Of a stretch of 64,000 nucleotides of DNA, positions 48,985 through 56,675 are shown one piece after another. Position 1 is the first letter of the stretch, and each line of letters starts with the position of its first letter. Where the stretch lies: contig NVXM01000002.1 in assembly GCA_002733865.1 (NCBI GenBank), forward strand, positions 207,974 to 271,973, written 5' to 3'. Under the pieces are notes generated by a model. That model ran no database searches. It was not told the origin of the DNA and was given only the letters and a program-made list of their open reading frames with translations. Made by a program: the position numbers and the translations under genes. The stretch is from Sphingopyxis sp. (lineage in GTDB: Bacteria > Pseudomonadota > Alphaproteobacteria > Sphingomonadales > Sphingomonadaceae).

Positions 48985-49785
48985 TTACTGCTGAACCTGC
49001 AGCGTGACAATCATATCTTCGTTGGAAGCACCATATCGCATGCCGGATATCGGCGACGCTTCCCGATAGTCCAGGCCGGTTGCAACGCGGACATAGCGTT
49101 CATCCGGAGAATAGCCGTTGGATACATCAAAACCGACCCAGCCAAGACCCGTAATATGCGCTTCTGCCCAGGCATGGGTGGCATCCTGATCCACCCGGTC
49201 GCTCATCATCAGATAGCCCGACACATAGCGGGTCGGAAAGCCGAGCAAGCGCGCGGCTGCGCAGAAGATATGACTGTGATCCTGACAAACCCCGGCCCCG
49301 GCCTTAAGAGCGCCCTCCGCATTCGTTTCGGCGTCCGTTTCGCCCGTCCGATAAGGCACTTTCTCAACGACTGCAGCCGACAGACGATGAAGTTTCGCCA
49401 CATCATTTTCAAAATCGTCGCCGAGCGCTCCGACCAGTTTCTTGGTCTCCGCGCCCGCTTTCGTTAGATCCGTAGCCTGCTTGAAATACCAAAGCGGTGC
49501 AGATCCGCTGTGCGAGCCAATGATCCCGCTGCCATTACTATTCTCGACTTCTCCGGCGCATTTTATCGATATTTCGGTGCGCCCCTGATCGATGCTGATC
49601 AGGTCGACATGATTGCAGTGCTGATCCTCGAAGGACAGTTCCACCTTGCCGCCGTCGATTTCGATATCCCAGCTTTTGACCTGCTGGCCAGCACGCTCTT
49701 TCGGTCGTAGCCGCACTTGCTGGAGCCCATATTGCACGGGCGCATCATATACATAGCGGGTTTCATGATTAATCTTCAACAGCAT
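48985..49785 (-). CDS. Transglutaminase-like cysteine peptidase of the Anbu operon
   Basis: 266 aa. N-terminal bacterial transglutaminase-like beta domain (MLLKINHETRYVYDAPV) and a papain-like core with the triad Cys167 (GAGVCQDHSH), His204 (DATHAWAEA) and Asp220 (WVGFDVSNG). No signal peptide, so cytoplasmic, in contrast to secreted transglutaminase-like proteins. Likely cleaves or ligates an isopeptide or peptide; inference from context. It starts 2 bases after the alpha-E stop and ends 33 bases before Anbu. Confidence 0.93.
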   Translation of the reverse strand: MLLKINHETRYVYDAPVQYGLQQVRLRPKERAGQQVKSWDIEIDGGKVELSFEDQHCNHVDLISIDQGRTEISIKCAGEVENSNGSGIIGSHSGSAPLWYFKQATDLTKAGAETKKLVGALGDDFENDVAKLHRLSAAVVEKVPYRTGETDAETNAEGALKAGAGVCQDHSHIFCAAARLLGFPTRYVSGYLMMSDRVDQDATHAWAEAHITGLGWVGFDVSNGYSPDERYVRVATGLDYREASPISGMRYGASNEDMIVTLQVQQ

Positions 49786-49787
49786 GG

Positions 49788-50738
49788 CTATCCGATCCTG
49801 TCCTGAAAATTGAAATCCGTCTCGATTTGCGCGGCCAGACCGTTATTCGCGATAATGAACTCGGAAATATATTCGTGCAGCCCATGTTCAAAGATCGCTT
49901 CAATCGGGCGGCTCAGAATATCGTTGCATATTTCATCAGCAAGTTCTCCGGACCGGCTTTTCCGCCCGTAATTGTCGTCGATATAATGCAGATTGTCGCG
50001 GATTTTGGAGTAACAGAAGGTCAAGGATCGCGGCATTTGTTTATGCAGGATCAGATAGTCAGCGACGGCCTGCGCGCTGATGTCGGTGCCGTTGAGCCAG
50101 CGAAAGGACCGATGCGCTGATACCGACCGCAATATCGTCTCCCATTGGACATTGTCCACCGAGGAACCGATCAGAGCGACCGAAGGCAGGAGCAGATAAT
50201 ATTTCACGTCAAGAATACGCGCGGTGCTGTCGGCCCGCTCCAGAAAGCTGCCGATACGGAGAAAATTGAACCCGTCATTGCGCAGCATTGTGCCGAGCGT
50301 CGCGCCCCTGACAAGCGCGCTTTGCTGTCGGATCAACCCCAGCGTTTCCGGCAGGTCCTGCTCCTTTACGGGCTTCGCCATGGCCGCTTTCAATGTCATC
50401 CAGCTCTCGTTGGTCGCTTCCCAAACTTCGCGGGTCAGCGCGGTTCGTGCGGTTCTGGCACTGTCACGGGCCTGTTTCATCAATGCCATGACACTGCTGG
50501 AATTATCGCGATCGCGGAGCAGGAAATTTATGACCTTCGAGGACTCAAAATCATCATGCTTGGCCCGATAGGCTTGAATCACACCGGATGACTTGAGCAC
50601 CGACGACCATTCTTCGCTGGCCGAAGCCGAGCGGGTCAATGCAATACGGAATCCGGCATCAATGAAACGCGCACTATTCTCGACGCGCTCAAGATAGCGC
50701 GACATCCAGAACAGGCTTGCGGCTGTTTTACCCAGCAT
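49788..50738 (-). CDS. Alpha-E domain (DUF403) protein
   Basis: 316 aa, nearly all alpha-helical. Family hallmarks: KTAASLFWMSRYLERVENSARFID at the N-terminus (in part), a FLERADSTARILDVKYY helix, and FRWLNGTDISAQAVADYLI. No catalytic motif recognised. It always travels with circularly permuted ATP-grasp proteins, where it probably serves as a scaffold or partner. Separated from the ATP-grasp gene by 13 bases. Confidence 0.93.
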   Translation of the reverse strand: MLGKTAASLFWMSRYLERVENSARFIDAGFRIALTRSASASEEWSSVLKSSGVIQAYRAKHDDFESSKVINFLLRDRDNSSSVMALMKQARDSARTARTALTREVWEATNESWMTLKAAMAKPVKEQDLPETLGLIRQQSALVRGATLGTMLRNDGFNFLRIGSFLERADSTARILDVKYYLLLPSVALIGSSVDNVQWETILRSVSAHRSFRWLNGTDISAQAVADYLILHKQMPRSLTFCYSKIRDNLHYIDDNYGRKSRSGELADEICNDILSRPIEAIFEHGLHEYISEFIIANNGLAAQIETDFNFQDRIG

Positions 50739-50751
50739 CAGACACGCCCCC

Positions 50752-52161
50752 TCATTCTTCCAGCACCCATGTATCTTTGGTGCCTCCGCCTTGACTGCTG
50801 TTCACCACCAGCGAGCCCTTGGTCATCGCTACCCGCGTCAGACCACCCGGCGTAATGCTGATCCCGTTCGGCGAAACCAGCACGAATGGCCGGAGATCGA
50901 CATGCCGCGGGGACAGCCCCTTTTTCGTGAAGATTGGCACGGTGGAGAGCGAAAGCGTCGGCTGCGCGATATAGTTGCTCGCATTGTCGATCAGCTTTGC
51001 CCGGAATGCTGCAACTTCCTTCTTTGAAGCGGCAGGTCCGACCAGCATTCCGTATCCGCCAGAGCCGTGCACTTCTTTCACGACCAGCTCTTCCAGATGC
51101 TCCAGTACATAGGCCAGCTCGTCTTTCTCCGAGCAGCGCCACGTCGGCACATTTTCGAGCAGCGGTTTTTCGCCGGTGTAGAATTCGACGATGTCGGGCA
51201 TATAGCTATACAACGCCTTGTCATCGGCTATCCCGGTTCCGGGCGCGTTGGCGATCGTTATGCCGCCTGATCGATAGACATCAAATATCCCTGGCACGCC
51301 CAGCATCGAATGCGGCTGGAAATTCAGCGGATCCAGATAATCGTCATCGATCCGGCGATACAGGACATCGATCGCGGTATAGCCCTCGGTGGTCCGCATG
51401 GCGACCCGGCCATCGACAATCTTGAGGTCATGGCCCTCGACCAGCTCCACGCCCATCTGATCGGCCAGAAAACTATGCTCGAAATAGGCGCTGTTGTGGA
51501 TACCGGGCGTCAAGACCGCGACAACCGGCTTGCCCTCACATTTCTGAGGTGCGCAAGCGGCGAGTGATCGGCGCAATTGCCCCGGATAGTTGCTGACTTC
51601 CTGCACCTTGATCTTGGCGAACAGCTCAGGGAACATCTGCAACATGGTTTCGCGATTTTCGAGCATATAGCTGACACCCGACGGGGTGCGCGCATTGTCT
51701 TCCAGCACGTAAAATTCTTCGTCGCCGGTGCGGACGATATCCGTGCCGATGATATGGGTATAGATGCCACCAGGCGGGTTGACACCAATCATCTGCGGCA
51801 GAAAGGCTTCGTTATTGGCGATCAGTTCGATCGGCACACGCCCTGCCCGCAGGATTTCCTGTCGATGATAAATATCGTACAAAAAGGCATTGATTGCGCG
51901 AACCCGCTGCTCGATGCCTTTGGACAGCTTGCGCCATTCGCGCGCCGACAGCACCCGCGGTACGACGTCAAACGGTATCAGGCGCTCATCAGCCTCATCT
52001 TGCCCATAGACATTGAAAGTGATCCCGGTCTTTCGGAAAAAGGCTTCGGCCTCTGCGGATTTGCGATGGAGCCGCTTGACGTCCTCGTCATCTAGCCAGC
52101 GTTTATAGTCTTGATAGGGCTGGCGGACATCGTCCCCGCTCCCCAACATTTCATCGAACAA
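50752..52161 (-). CDS. Circularly permuted type 2 ATP-grasp protein (DUF404/DUF407)
   Basis: 469 aa, predicted to form peptide-like bonds by acyl-phosphate activation. TTG start at 52161, with an AGGGGG 7 bases upstream; ATG 52149 is an alternative. Family segments: ADERLIPFDVVPRVL and EWRKLSKGIEQRVRAINAFL at the N-terminus, EEFYVLEDNARTPSGVSYML, and VVAVLTPGIHNSAYFEHSFLA, then VKEVHGSGGYGMLVGP, where permuted ATP-grasp catalytic residues lie (quoted in part). First gene of the Anbu operon. Acceptor and donor substrates are unknown. Confidence 0.93.
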   Translation of the reverse strand: MFDEMLGSGDDVRQPYQDYKRWLDDEDVKRLHRKSAEAEAFFRKTGITFNVYGQDEADERLIPFDVVPRVLSAREWRKLSKGIEQRVRAINAFLYDIYHRQEILRAGRVPIELIANNEAFLPQMIGVNPPGGIYTHIIGTDIVRTGDEEFYVLEDNARTPSGVSYMLENRETMLQMFPELFAKIKVQEVSNYPGQLRRSLAACAPQKCEGKPVVAVLTPGIHNSAYFEHSFLADQMGVELVEGHDLKIVDGRVAMRTTEGYTAIDVLYRRIDDDYLDPLNFQPHSMLGVPGIFDVYRSGGITIANAPGTGIADDKALYSYMPDIVEFYTGEKPLLENVPTWRCSEKDELAYVLEHLEELVVKEVHGSGGYGMLVGPAASKKEVAAFRAKLIDNASNYIAQPTLSLSTVPIFTKKGLSPRHVDLRPFVLVSPNGISITPGGLTRVAMTKGSLVVNSSQGGGTKDTWVLEE

Positions 52162-52268
52162 TAAATATCCCCCTGGCCGACGTGATCAAAACGCTCCTCC
52201 GACAGCAAGGCTAACGCAACAAGGCGCGGGAAGCAAAGGAAATACCAAAATCAGCGGGACTGGGTCGG

Positions 52269-53183
52269 TCAAACCGGATATTTGACGCCCGTCAGCTCTT
52301 CCGACACCGCCCATAGCCGCTTTGCCGGCTCGATCTTTTTGGCTTTCGGGCGCGATTGCACTTCGCGCGCTGGCCCGACCCACTCGCCGTTCCGGCTCGG
52401 CCCGAAATAGTCGCCTCCTTCAGCACCGGGTGCCGTGGCCGCAGCCAGCGTCGGCCAGGCCCCCTCGGCTGCGCTGTTCATGAACAGGCTCGACACCGGC
52501 CGGATCAGCGATACAAGGACGCCGGGAAAATTTCTGGCAAGCTCGGTGTCAGCAACGCCGGGATGACAGGCCAGCGCCATGATCGGCGACTGTGCGGCGC
52601 GCAAACGGCGGTCAAGTTCGTACATATGCAGCAGATTGGCCAGTTTGCTCATCGCATAACGGCCCCACCGACTGTAGCTTTCCTCTGCATTGATATCGTC
52701 GAAATCGATCCGGCCGCTCCGGTGCGCCATGCTCGACGTGATCACCACCCGCGGTGTCCGCCCTTTCGAGAGCTTGTCGAGTAACCGACCGGTAAGCGCA
52801 AATGTGCCCAGATGATTGACGCCAAATTGCGATTCAAACCCATCGAGAGTCTCTTCCCTTGGCGGCATCATTATCCCCGCGTTGTTGACGAGGACGTCCA
52901 GTCGCGGTTCGGTGGCGATCAGCTTGACGGCGTCGTCGATGGAATCCAGGTCGCCAAGGTCGAGCGGGAGGAAGCGCAGGTCGGCATTCGCATGGGCGTC
53001 CCGGATGCTCTCCATCGCCGCCTTCGCTTTTGCGTCCGACCGGCACCCCATCAACACGCGCGCGCCCTTGCCTGCCAGTACTTTTGCCGTCTCATAGCCC
53101 AGCCCGCTGTTGGCGCCGGTCACAAAAAAGACGCGCCCGCTCTGGTCGGGCACGTCCTTGTCGGTAAAATTGCTTATCGCCAT
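52269..53183 (-). CDS. Short-chain dehydrogenase/reductase
   Basis: 304-aa NAD(P)-dependent oxidoreductase. Rossmann motif VTGANSGLGYETA near residue 20, VNNAG, and catalytic Ser (ITSSMAH) with the YAMSKLAN Tyr/Lys pair. It resembles retinol-dehydrogenase/WW-domain-oxidoreductase-like SDRs; substrate unassigned. ATG 53183 with AGGAG 8 bases upstream; the longer frame to 53237 lacks an RBS. The downstream 107-bp gap leads to the Anbu operon. Confidence 0.92.
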   Translation of the reverse strand: MAISNFTDKDVPDQSGRVFFVTGANSGLGYETAKVLAGKGARVLMGCRSDAKAKAAMESIRDAHANADLRFLPLDLGDLDSIDDAVKLIATEPRLDVLVNNAGIMMPPREETLDGFESQFGVNHLGTFALTGRLLDKLSKGRTPRVVITSSMAHRSGRIDFDDINAEESYSRWGRYAMSKLANLLHMYELDRRLRAAQSPIMALACHPGVADTELARNFPGVLVSLIRPVSSLFMNSAAEGAWPTLAAATAPGAEGGDYFGPSRNGEWVGPAREVQSRPKAKKIEPAKRLWAVSEELTGVKYPV

Positions 53184-53258
53184 GCCGCCGTCTCCTGATC
53201 GCCTTGCCTTATCTACCACAAAAATGCGGCGTCTCACAGAAAATCGGACAGCCGCCGG

Positions 53259-54008
53259 TTAGTCCGGCGCGACAACCAGACGGTTGTTCAGCGCTCGCAC
53301 CGGACGCGCACTGTCCCCCATCAACTCTTCAAATGCCTCGATCTGGTCCTCGCTCGCGGTGATCGGCGCTTTCAGCACATGCCAGTTCACCCCTTCGCTG
53401 CACGGCGGCGTGGTCAGCGAGCCCATATAGCGATAGACCGAACGATCTGCAGGCAACAAGCCATTGGGATCGATGCTCTGGCCAGTTACCGTTACGGGAT
53501 CCGATTTCTCCTCCGGAGCAACCGCAAGAATTTTCGCCAGTTCCGCATTGGCAGCGCCCTCTTCAAACATCACACCGAGAACGCCCAGCTTGCCATCCTC
53601 TGTCGCATGGACGAAATGGCCGGTCAGCGGGTAGCGCTTGCCGGAGATCGCATGTTCTGACGGGGTATGAAAGTGAATCTGGATCAGGTTGAAGGTCAAC
53701 CCGCCGCTAGTCATGGTCGAACCGGGCGCAAAGTCCGCCTGAACGGTCAAGCCCTTGTTGGAAACCGTCAGCGGTCCGGCCTGATAGTTTACCGATAGCG
53801 CGATATTGCCGAACGCATTCGCGCTGGACAGATCTATCGGTGATTGCATGTCACCGCTCTCGCACAGCGCATATTTTTCGTCCAGTTGACCCCACTTTTC
53901 CGCACCATTGTCGGCTGCATAGCCGAAAGCCTGGTGGTGATTGGCGAGCGCCGGACCTGAGGCTAGCAAAGCAGCCGCCAAAGCTCCTGAAATCCTAAGA
54001 TATGTCAT
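53259..54008 (-). CDS. Alpha-class carbonic anhydrase, periplasmic
   Basis: 249 aa with a signal peptide (cleavage after ALA, about residue 22). Zinc ligands are readable: QIHFHTPSEH gives His112 and His114, and GHFVHA gives His131. The Thr199-equivalent loop is SLTTPPCSEGVNWHVL; Cys49 probably pairs with the Cys of TPPC, as in other bacterial enzymes. At the Glu117 position (normally E two residues before the third His) there is Thr129, an unusual change of a second-shell residue. ATG 54008 with AAGGAA upstream. Converts CO2 and bicarbonate in the periplasm; a homolog with weakened activity is possible. Confidence 0.93.
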   Translation of the reverse strand: MTYLRISGALAAALLASGPALANHHQAFGYAADNGAEKWGQLDEKYALCESGDMQSPIDLSSANAFGNIALSVNYQAGPLTVSNKGLTVQADFAPGSTMTSGGLTFNLIQIHFHTPSEHAISGKRYPLTGHFVHATEDGKLGVLGVMFEEGAANAELAKILAVAPEEKSDPVTVTGQSIDPNGLLPADRSVYRYMGSLTTPPCSEGVNWHVLKAPITASEDQIEAFEELMGDSARPVRALNNRLVVAPD

Positions 54009-54222
54009 GCTATTCCTTTCTGATATCCGGGCTTGAGCCCGAGGACACATTCACTAGATAGTCGCCTTTAAACGAGCCAATCGATAGATAATTCTCAGAT
54101 TAATAGAAAATGTAAATAATACACCCGCTTCGTTATGCCGACCTGCGCCACCCAACCGGCACACCACTTTACTTCCCGGCGATATCGTCTAATCGCTGCT
54201 GCCACTAGCTTTGGAGATTATC

Positions 54223-55350
54223 ATGCGTGCCGACGCGCAAGCCTATGTCGACCGGATCGACGCCGCCCTAAACCTGATCAGGACTTCGCTTAACTGGGAT
54301 GTCGCGCTGCGCCGTCTCGACGAGCTGAACGCTCGCGTAGAGGACCCGACCCTGTGGGATGATCAGGCCGCTGCGCAGGCGGTGATGACCGAGCGCCGTC
54401 GCCTCGATGAATCGATCAGCGCGGCCAGGGAAATCGAGCAGGAACGCGACGACGCGCTCGAGTTTATCGAGATGGCCGAAGAGGAAAATGATACGTCGGT
54501 TGCCGACGAAGGCGTCGCCAGTTTGGAAAAGCTCGCTGCTCGCGCCGACCGCGACAAGGTCAACGCCCTGCTGTCCGGCGAAGCCGACAGTCTCGACACC
54601 TATATCGAAATCCACGCCGGCGCCGGCGGCACCGAGAGTCAGGACTGGGCCGAGATGTTGCTGCGTATGTATCAGCGCTGGGCCGAGGCGCGCGGCTACA
54701 AGGTCTCCATGGTCGACTATCAGGCCGGTGACCAGGCCGGCATAAAGTCGGCGACGATCGAGGTGAAGGGCGAGAATGCCTATGGCTATGCCAAGACCGA
54801 GAGCGGTGTCCACCGGCTGGTCCGCATTTCCCCGTTCGACAGCGCCGCCAAGCGCCACACGAGCTTTTCCAGCGTCTGGGTCTATCCGGTGATCGACGAC
54901 AGTTTCGAGGTCGAGATCAACGAAAGCGACCTCAAGATCGATACCTATCGCGCCTCCGGCTCCGGCGGCCAGCATGTCAACACTACGGACAGCGCCGTAC
55001 GCATCACTCACCAGCCAACGGGTATCGTCGTTGCCAGCCAGAACGACCGCAGCCAGCACAAGAACCGGGCCACCGCCATGGGCATGCTGAAAGCGCGCCT
55101 GTTCGAAGCCGAACTGCAGCGCCGAGAGGCCGAAGCCTCCGGTGAATATGAAGCAAAAACCGAAATCGGCTGGGGTCACCAGATCCGCTCCTATGTTCTG
55201 CAACCCTATCAGATGGTCAAGGACCTGCGCACCGGCCACACCAGCAGCGCCCCCAATACCGTGCTCGATGGCGGCCTGGACGAATTCATCGCCGCGACCC
55301 TCGCGCAGAAAGTGACCGGCGAGAAGGTCGATGTCGAGGATGTCGACTAG
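54223..55350 (+). CDS. prfB: Peptide chain release factor 2
   Basis: Recognises UGA and UAA stop codons and triggers peptide release. 375 aa in one uninterrupted frame, so the programmed +1 frameshift known in many bacteria is absent. The UGA-specific SPF tripeptide is in VRISPFDSAAKRHTSF, and the catalytic GGQ is in GSGGQHVNTTDSAVRITH. ATG 54223 has TGGAG 7 bases upstream; an in-frame TTG at 54211 is the RBS itself and is rejected. The upstream 214-bp gap shows one hairpin (CGGGCT/AGCCCG at 54027-54040) and AT-rich sequence. Confidence 0.97.
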   Translation: MRADAQAYVDRIDAALNLIRTSLNWDVALRRLDELNARVEDPTLWDDQAAAQAVMTERRRLDESISAAREIEQERDDALEFIEMAEEENDTSVADEGVASLEKLAARADRDKVNALLSGEADSLDTYIEIHAGAGGTESQDWAEMLLRMYQRWAEARGYKVSMVDYQAGDQAGIKSATIEVKGENAYGYAKTESGVHRLVRISPFDSAAKRHTSFSSVWVYPVIDDSFEVEINESDLKIDTYRASGSGGQHVNTTDSAVRITHQPTGIVVASQNDRSQHKNRATAMGMLKARLFEAELQRREAEASGEYEAKTEIGWGHQIRSYVLQPYQMVKDLRTGHTSSAPNTVLDGGLDEFIAATLAQKVTGEKVDVEDVD

Positions 55351-55400
55351 CGCGGACTGCGCTGCTTATGGGGAAAACATAGCTCTTGCCCCACCCGATC

Positions 55401-55421
55401 GTCCTGAGCCTGTCGAAGGAC
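55401..55421. repeat. Short repeat GTCCTGAGCCTGTCGAAGGA
   Basis: Resembles one half of the (G)TTCGAGCCTGTCGAA-type repeats common in sphingomonads. A relative lies at 59680-59705 (GTCCTGAGCCTGGCGAGCCG). Listed as a repeat family member from two similar copies in this window. Confidence 0.55.
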
Positions 55422-55461
55422 AGCCGCAATGCGCTGACCGCAACTGCCACTCGTGCCCCTG

Positions 55462-55590
55462 CGCAGGCAGGGGCCCATCTCCCGAAAGACAGGCAATAGT
55501 CAACGGTGGTAGAGAGTGATCGCGGCAGACTTGACGCACCTCCTCACTCTTCCTTTATCCGCAAAAGCAGGAGATGGGCCCCTGCCTGCG
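55462..55590. repeat. Composite palindrome downstream of prfB
   Basis: 55462-55482 and 55570-55590 are perfect 21-bp inverted repeats (core GGCAGGGGCCCATCTCC) separated by 87 bases, each with its own outer hairpin (GCCCCTGC and so on). Architecture matches the element at 16457-16536: hairpin, CCATCTC...GAGATGG inner pair, hairpin. The prfB-phytase gap (55351-55610) otherwise shows no gene. Confidence 0.85.
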
Positions 55591-55610
55591 GAGCGGAACT
55601 CCAATCCGCT

Positions 55611-56675
55611 CTACTTGGCCTCCTCCACTGCCTCCACCACATCACGCCAGCTGATATATTTGAAATTCTGCGTCTGGTCGCCGTTGTCACCATCCTGCAC
55701 GACCATCAGGCCATCGGGATATTGCGGTCCGAAATCCCCGAGGACCACCTCAATCCCGTCGGTTTCCGACGTGCCATCGACGACGCCGTCGACCAGCCGA
55801 AACCGGTTAACATAGGCCCCCGTCACCAGATCGTAGAGAACATAGGCATTATCGCCCTGGCTCGAGGCGACCAGATAGCCGCCATTCTCGCCCTTGGGCG
55901 CCAGCGCCAGCCCCTCGACGTCAGCGACCAGTTCGCGTCCGTTCACATCGGCAAAGCGCTGCGGCACGAAGGCATCGGCATTCAGATCATACAGCCAGAT
56001 CGCGGCACTTTCCTCGCCAACATAAAGCCGTCCGGTCCGGTCATCGACGACGCAGCCTTCCGGCTGCGTCGTCAGCTTGTGCTCGCGCGTGACCGAGGCG
56101 TTGGGGACACCTCCGGCGAACGACAATTTCATTTCCCGGACATTGCCGGCCTTGGTGATCATATAGGCGAATGTTTCACCGGCAGCATCCTGTCCGAAGC
56201 AAAACCCGTAGGCCTCGCCCGGGCCAGCCGGATATTTGCCCAGCGGCTTCAGTTCGGCGCTATCGGTGTCGAGCTCGTACAGCCCGATATGCGCATTATT
56301 CGGATCATTGCGGATGCTAGCCCCAACCAGAACCGTCTTGCGTCCGTCAATCATCACTTCACGCAGATCGACATTGTTCAGCTCGCCCTCGGGCAGAAAG
56401 GATTGCTTGGCCCCATCCATGCCAAAGACATAAAGGCCCGCCCTTTTGTCCGTGCCGATCACCAGGCTTTTCGAGGGATCAGCAGAATTGCGCCAGATAG
56501 CAGGATCATCGGCGGCATCGCGCGCCGTTGTGCCGACGGGGACGGTTTCACCCGTTGCCGTCAGTTCGAGCGTGGGGACCAACGATCCACCGGATACCGA
56601 ATCGACACCGGTTTGCGCAGCACAGCCCGCCAGAGCCAGTGCGGAAGCGGCGAGGAGTATCATTTTCATTTTCAT
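55611..56675 (-). CDS. Beta-propeller phytase, lipoprotein
   Basis: 354 aa; releases phosphate from phytate using calcium. Lipoprotein signal with lipobox ALAGC at about Cys18. Propeller-phytase landmarks: DAADDPAIW near the N-terminus, a KRAGLYVFGMDG strand, SETDGIEVV and MVVQDGDNGD with calcium-binding acidic residues. ATG 56675 overlaps the TonB-receptor stop by one base (TGATG); AAGGTG lies about 8 bases upstream. It is co-expressed with the receptor, forming a phosphorus-scavenging pair at the outer membrane. Confidence 0.92.
   Translation of the reverse strand: MKMKMILLAASALALAGCAAQTGVDSVSGGSLVPTLELTATGETVPVGTTARDAADDPAIWRNSADPSKSLVIGTDKRAGLYVFGMDGAKQSFLPEGELNNVDLREVMIDGRKTVLVGASIRNDPNNAHIGLYELDTDSAELKPLGKYPAGPGEAYGFCFGQDAAGETFAYMITKAGNVREMKLSFAGGVPNASVTREHKLTTQPEGCVVDDRTGRLYVGEESAAIWLYDLNADAFVPQRFADVNGRELVADVEGLALAPKGENGGYLVASSQGDNAYVLYDLVTGAYVNRFRLVDGVVDGTSETDGIEVVLGDFGPQYPDGLMVVQDGDNGDQTQNFKYISWRDVVEAVEEAK

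Noticed and set aside
54205..54225. Programmed frameshift site for prfB (CTTTGG near the start)
   Set aside because: The frame is continuous from ATG 54223 through the stop; no internal UGA or frame change is needed.
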